Notes under the pieces: generated by a model
What the model was told of the DNA's origin: nothing
Seen by the model: the letters and a program-made list of their open reading frames with translations, nothing else
The model's database searches: none
Shown here: one piece after another, positions 30,082 to 32,041 of the stretch
Layout: each line of letters opens with the position of its first letter
Numbering within the stretch: the stretch's first letter is position 1
Assembly (NCBI GenBank): GCA_016200345.1
Contig: JACQEX010000112.1
Span: 1-32,041, forward strand
Length of the DNA: 32,041 nucleotides
Reading direction: 5' to 3'
Source: Nitrospinota bacterium
Lineage (GTDB): Bacteria; Nitrospinota_A; UBA7883; JACRGQ01
Program-made: the position numbers and the translations under genes

Positions 30082-30899
30082 GCGCCGTGACAAGCGCCGA
30101 CAAGCAACCCCTGGCCCTGATAGCGGGCGAAGGCTCCCTCCCGAAAATAGTCTGCGAAACCGCGTTAAAGCGCGGCATCCCGGTCGTCGCCGTGGCGTTC
30201 TCCAAAAAAGGCGCCTCCCAGTTGGAGGGGATGGCCGACGTGCGCGTGATGGGCGTCGGAGAGGCGGAAAAGGTCATAGCGCTCTTTAGGGACAAAGGAT
30301 GCAAAAACATCTGCCTCATCGGAAAGATGGAAAAAAAACTCGTGTTTGAAAACGCCCGGTTCGACTTTCGCGCGCTAAAAGTGCTTGGAAGACTTTTAAG
30401 AAAGGACGACAGCTCGATAATGCGCGCGATAATGAGCGAGTTGGAAAGCGAGGGGTTCGTCATAGAAAAACAGACCGACTGGCTTCCCCCAGTCATGGCC
30501 TCGGGCGGCGTGCTGGGAAAATGCCAGCCGAGCGAGGCTATGAGGGCCGATTTTGAGTTCGGAATAAAAATCTGCCGGCAAATGGCCGATTTGGAAATAG
30601 GACAGACCATAATCGTAAAGCAGGGGGTGGTTCTTGCCGTGGAGGGAGTCGAGGGCTCCAACGAGGCTATTGAGCGAGGGTGCAAACTGGGCGGCGAGGG
30701 TACGGTGCTTATAAAGGCCGGAAGACCAAGCCAGGACAAACGGTTCGACATCCCGACGGTCGGCGAGGAGACGGTCAGAAGGCTTAAGAAGGGACGCGGG
30801 GCGGGCCTTGCCGTCGAGGCAGGAAACGTCATCGTGGTGGACCTGCCGGAGGTCGTAGCGGCCTGCGACGCGGCCGGAATAGCACTGGCCGCGATATGA
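30060..30899 (+). CDS. lpxI: UDP-2,3-diacylglucosamine pyrophosphatase LpxI
   Basis: LpxI hydrolyses UDP-2,3-diacylglucosamine to lipid X and UMP; it replaces LpxH in many alpha- and deltaproteobacteria and other phyla. The N-terminal LALIAGEGSLPKIV, the LIGKMEK segment, and the C-terminal VLAVEGVEGSNEAI and KAGRPSQDKRFDIPTVG blocks identify the family. The start is uncertain. The longest frame begins with TTG at 30060, overlapping the oxidoreductase by 22 nt; a GTG at 30087 would give 270 residues. Its stop overlaps the next gene's start by 4 nt. Confidence 0.93.
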   Translation: MQEEKILSAVTSADKQPLALIAGEGSLPKIVCETALKRGIPVVAVAFSKKGASQLEGMADVRVMGVGEAEKVIALFRDKGCKNICLIGKMEKKLVFENARFDFRALKVLGRLLRKDDSSIMRAIMSELESEGFVIEKQTDWLPPVMASGGVLGKCQPSEAMRADFEFGIKICRQMADLEIGQTIIVKQGVVLAVEGVEGSNEAIERGCKLGGEGTVLIKAGRPSQDKRFDIPTVGEETVRRLKKGRGAGLAVEAGNVIVVDLPEVVAACDAAGIALAAI

Positions 30900-32041
30900 C
30901 CACCACGGAAATTCGCGGCGGCAAGGGATGGCGCGAGGCGTCGCTTCTCCTCGTCTCGCTTTTCACGGCGGTGCGCCTTTTGCTCATGGGCCTTACGGGG
31001 CTTGGCGACTCGGAGTCGTACTACTGGACTTGGTCGCGCTATATGGATTTAAGCTACTACGACCATCCTCCGATGGTGGCGTGGCTGATAAAACTTTCGA
31101 CGGCGATAGGGGGAGACAACTCCTTCTGGACGAGGTTCCCGTCCGCCGCGCTTTTCATCGGCATCTGCTGGCTGGTCTACCAGACGGCGACTGAAATTTT
31201 CAACGACAGGGAGGTCGGCTTCTGGAGCCTTTTAATTTTCAACCTCTCCCCGCTTTTTTCGTTCGGCGCGCTACAAATGGTGCCCGACATCCCGGCGGCA
31301 TTTTTTTGGATGCTGTACGTTTACATCGTCGTAAAAATTCTTCGCGGCGGGAGCGTTTACCTCTGGTACGCCGCCGGCGCGACGCTGGGCGCGGGCCTTC
31401 TAAGCAAATATATGCTCGCCCCGCTGGTTCCCGCCACCCTGCTTATGCTCTGGTGGCACAAGGATCACAGAAAACACCTTTTTCAGCCGCACATATATCT
31501 AAGCGGTTTTTTGGGGCTGTTCATTTTTTCGCCGGTGATAATTTGGAATTATCAGCATGATTTTCCCTCCTTCAAATTCCACCTCGTAAACAGAAACACG
31601 GAGACGCATTTCCAGCCGAACAAAATGGGGCAGTTCATCGGCGGACAGGCGCTATACATGTCGCCGCTGGCGTGGCTAGGCCTTCTCTACGTCGGGTGGC
31701 GGATGTTCAGGGCGCTGTTTAGGGAGAAGGACGAAAGGTTCATTTCCCTGTTTTGGCTCGGGGTTCCGCCGCTGGCATTTTTTTACTTCATAGGGCTTTG
31801 GTCAAAAACGTCGGAGCCGCACTGGGCCGCGCTCGGCTACCTCACCGCGTTCGTCGCGTGGGCCGCGTTTTACACGAGCAATAAAATCGCCTGGAAGAAA
31901 TACACCGTCGCCTCGCTTGCCGTGGGGGGGCTGATGATCGGAATGGTTTACGTCCACACTTTCTTCCCCTTCCTTCCGCTTAAACCAAAGTACGACATAA
32001 CAAACCTGCTATACGGATGGGATATTGTCGGAGACGCGGTC
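30896..32041 (+). CDS. GT39-like membrane glycosyltransferase (3' end outside window)
   Basis: The first 382 codons of a polytopic ArnT/PMT-type glycosyltransferase. Multiple hydrophobic helices are seen. The first periplasmic loop carries the family's acidic motif DSESYYWTWSRYMDLSYYDHPPM, and PDIPAAFFWML follows later. Enzymes of this group transfer sugars from polyprenyl-phosphate carriers at the periplasmic face, often to lipid A. The ATG overlaps the lpxI TGA (ATGA), so it is co-translated with the lipid A cluster. The frame remains open to the window end; lpxB, a usual neighbour, does not come next. Confidence 0.9.
   Translation, partial: MTTTEIRGGKGWREASLLLVSLFTAVRLLLMGLTGLGDSESYYWTWSRYMDLSYYDHPPMVAWLIKLSTAIGGDNSFWTRFPSAALFIGICWLVYQTATEIFNDREVGFWSLLIFNLSPLFSFGALQMVPDIPAAFFWMLYVYIVVKILRGGSVYLWYAAGATLGAGLLSKYMLAPLVPATLLMLWWHKDHRKHLFQPHIYLSGFLGLFIFSPVIIWNYQHDFPSFKFHLVNRNTETHFQPNKMGQFIGGQALYMSPLAWLGLLYVGWRMFRALFREKDERFISLFWLGVPPLAFFYFIGLWSKTSEPHWAALGYLTAFVAWAAFYTSNKIAWKKYTVASLAVGGLMIGMVYVHTFFPFLPLKPKYDITNLLYGWDIVGDAV

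Overview
The window comes from a diderm bacterium that makes lipopolysaccharide. It carries bamA, an ompH/skp-type chaperone, fabZ, lpxA, lpxI and a WaaE-like glycosyltransferase. The combination of LpxI (not LpxH), ClpC, an HDOD protein and a Gfo/Idh/MocA gene between lpxA and lpxI suggests a deltaproteobacteria-like or other little-cultivated lineage. The sequence alone does not fix the taxon.

Layout. Bases 1-6669 (minus strand) read clpC, bamA, ompH, an HDOD protein and a metallo-beta-lactamase-fold hydrolase cut by the window edge. Bases 6847-8499 (plus) hold a lipoprotein metallopeptidase, a Trm112-like protein and a WaaE-like glycosyltransferase. Bases 8500-20831 form an accessory island of about 12 kb. 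Bases 20832-24823 (minus) are the core tRNA/rRNA modification genes mnmE, mnmG and rsmG. Bases 24872-26891 (minus) encode envelope lipoproteins and an FmdB zinc ribbon. Bases 27089-32041 (plus) hold an unknown protein, then fabZ, lpxA, a Gfo/Idh/MocA oxidoreductase, lpxI and a truncated GT39-like membrane glycosyltransferase. lpxD is not in the window.

The accessory island has two parts. The first is a complete IS1-family element at 8655-11120. It has 19-bp imperfect terminal inverted repeats (17/19 matching) and a perfect 8-bp target duplication, AAAAATTA. Besides a one-frame DDE transposase it carries a KGG-like basic protein, a coiled-coil/winged-helix protein, a tRNA-like sequence, a possible tiny ORF and a secreted Cys-rich protein. 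It sits in an array of REP-like hairpins. The second part is a tightly coupled five-gene minus-strand operon, 20742 to 11631: type III-like DNA methyltransferase, an N-terminal-domain/DUF488 fusion, a DuOB-like protein, a Res-like helicase-nuclease and a large SEC-C protein. All junctions overlap or lie within 4 nt, so I read it as one defence operon that elaborates a type III restriction-modification pair. It is the best candidate here for an undescribed system.

Several promoters place the -10 box only 6-8 nt before an ATG, which suggests that some transcripts are leaderless.
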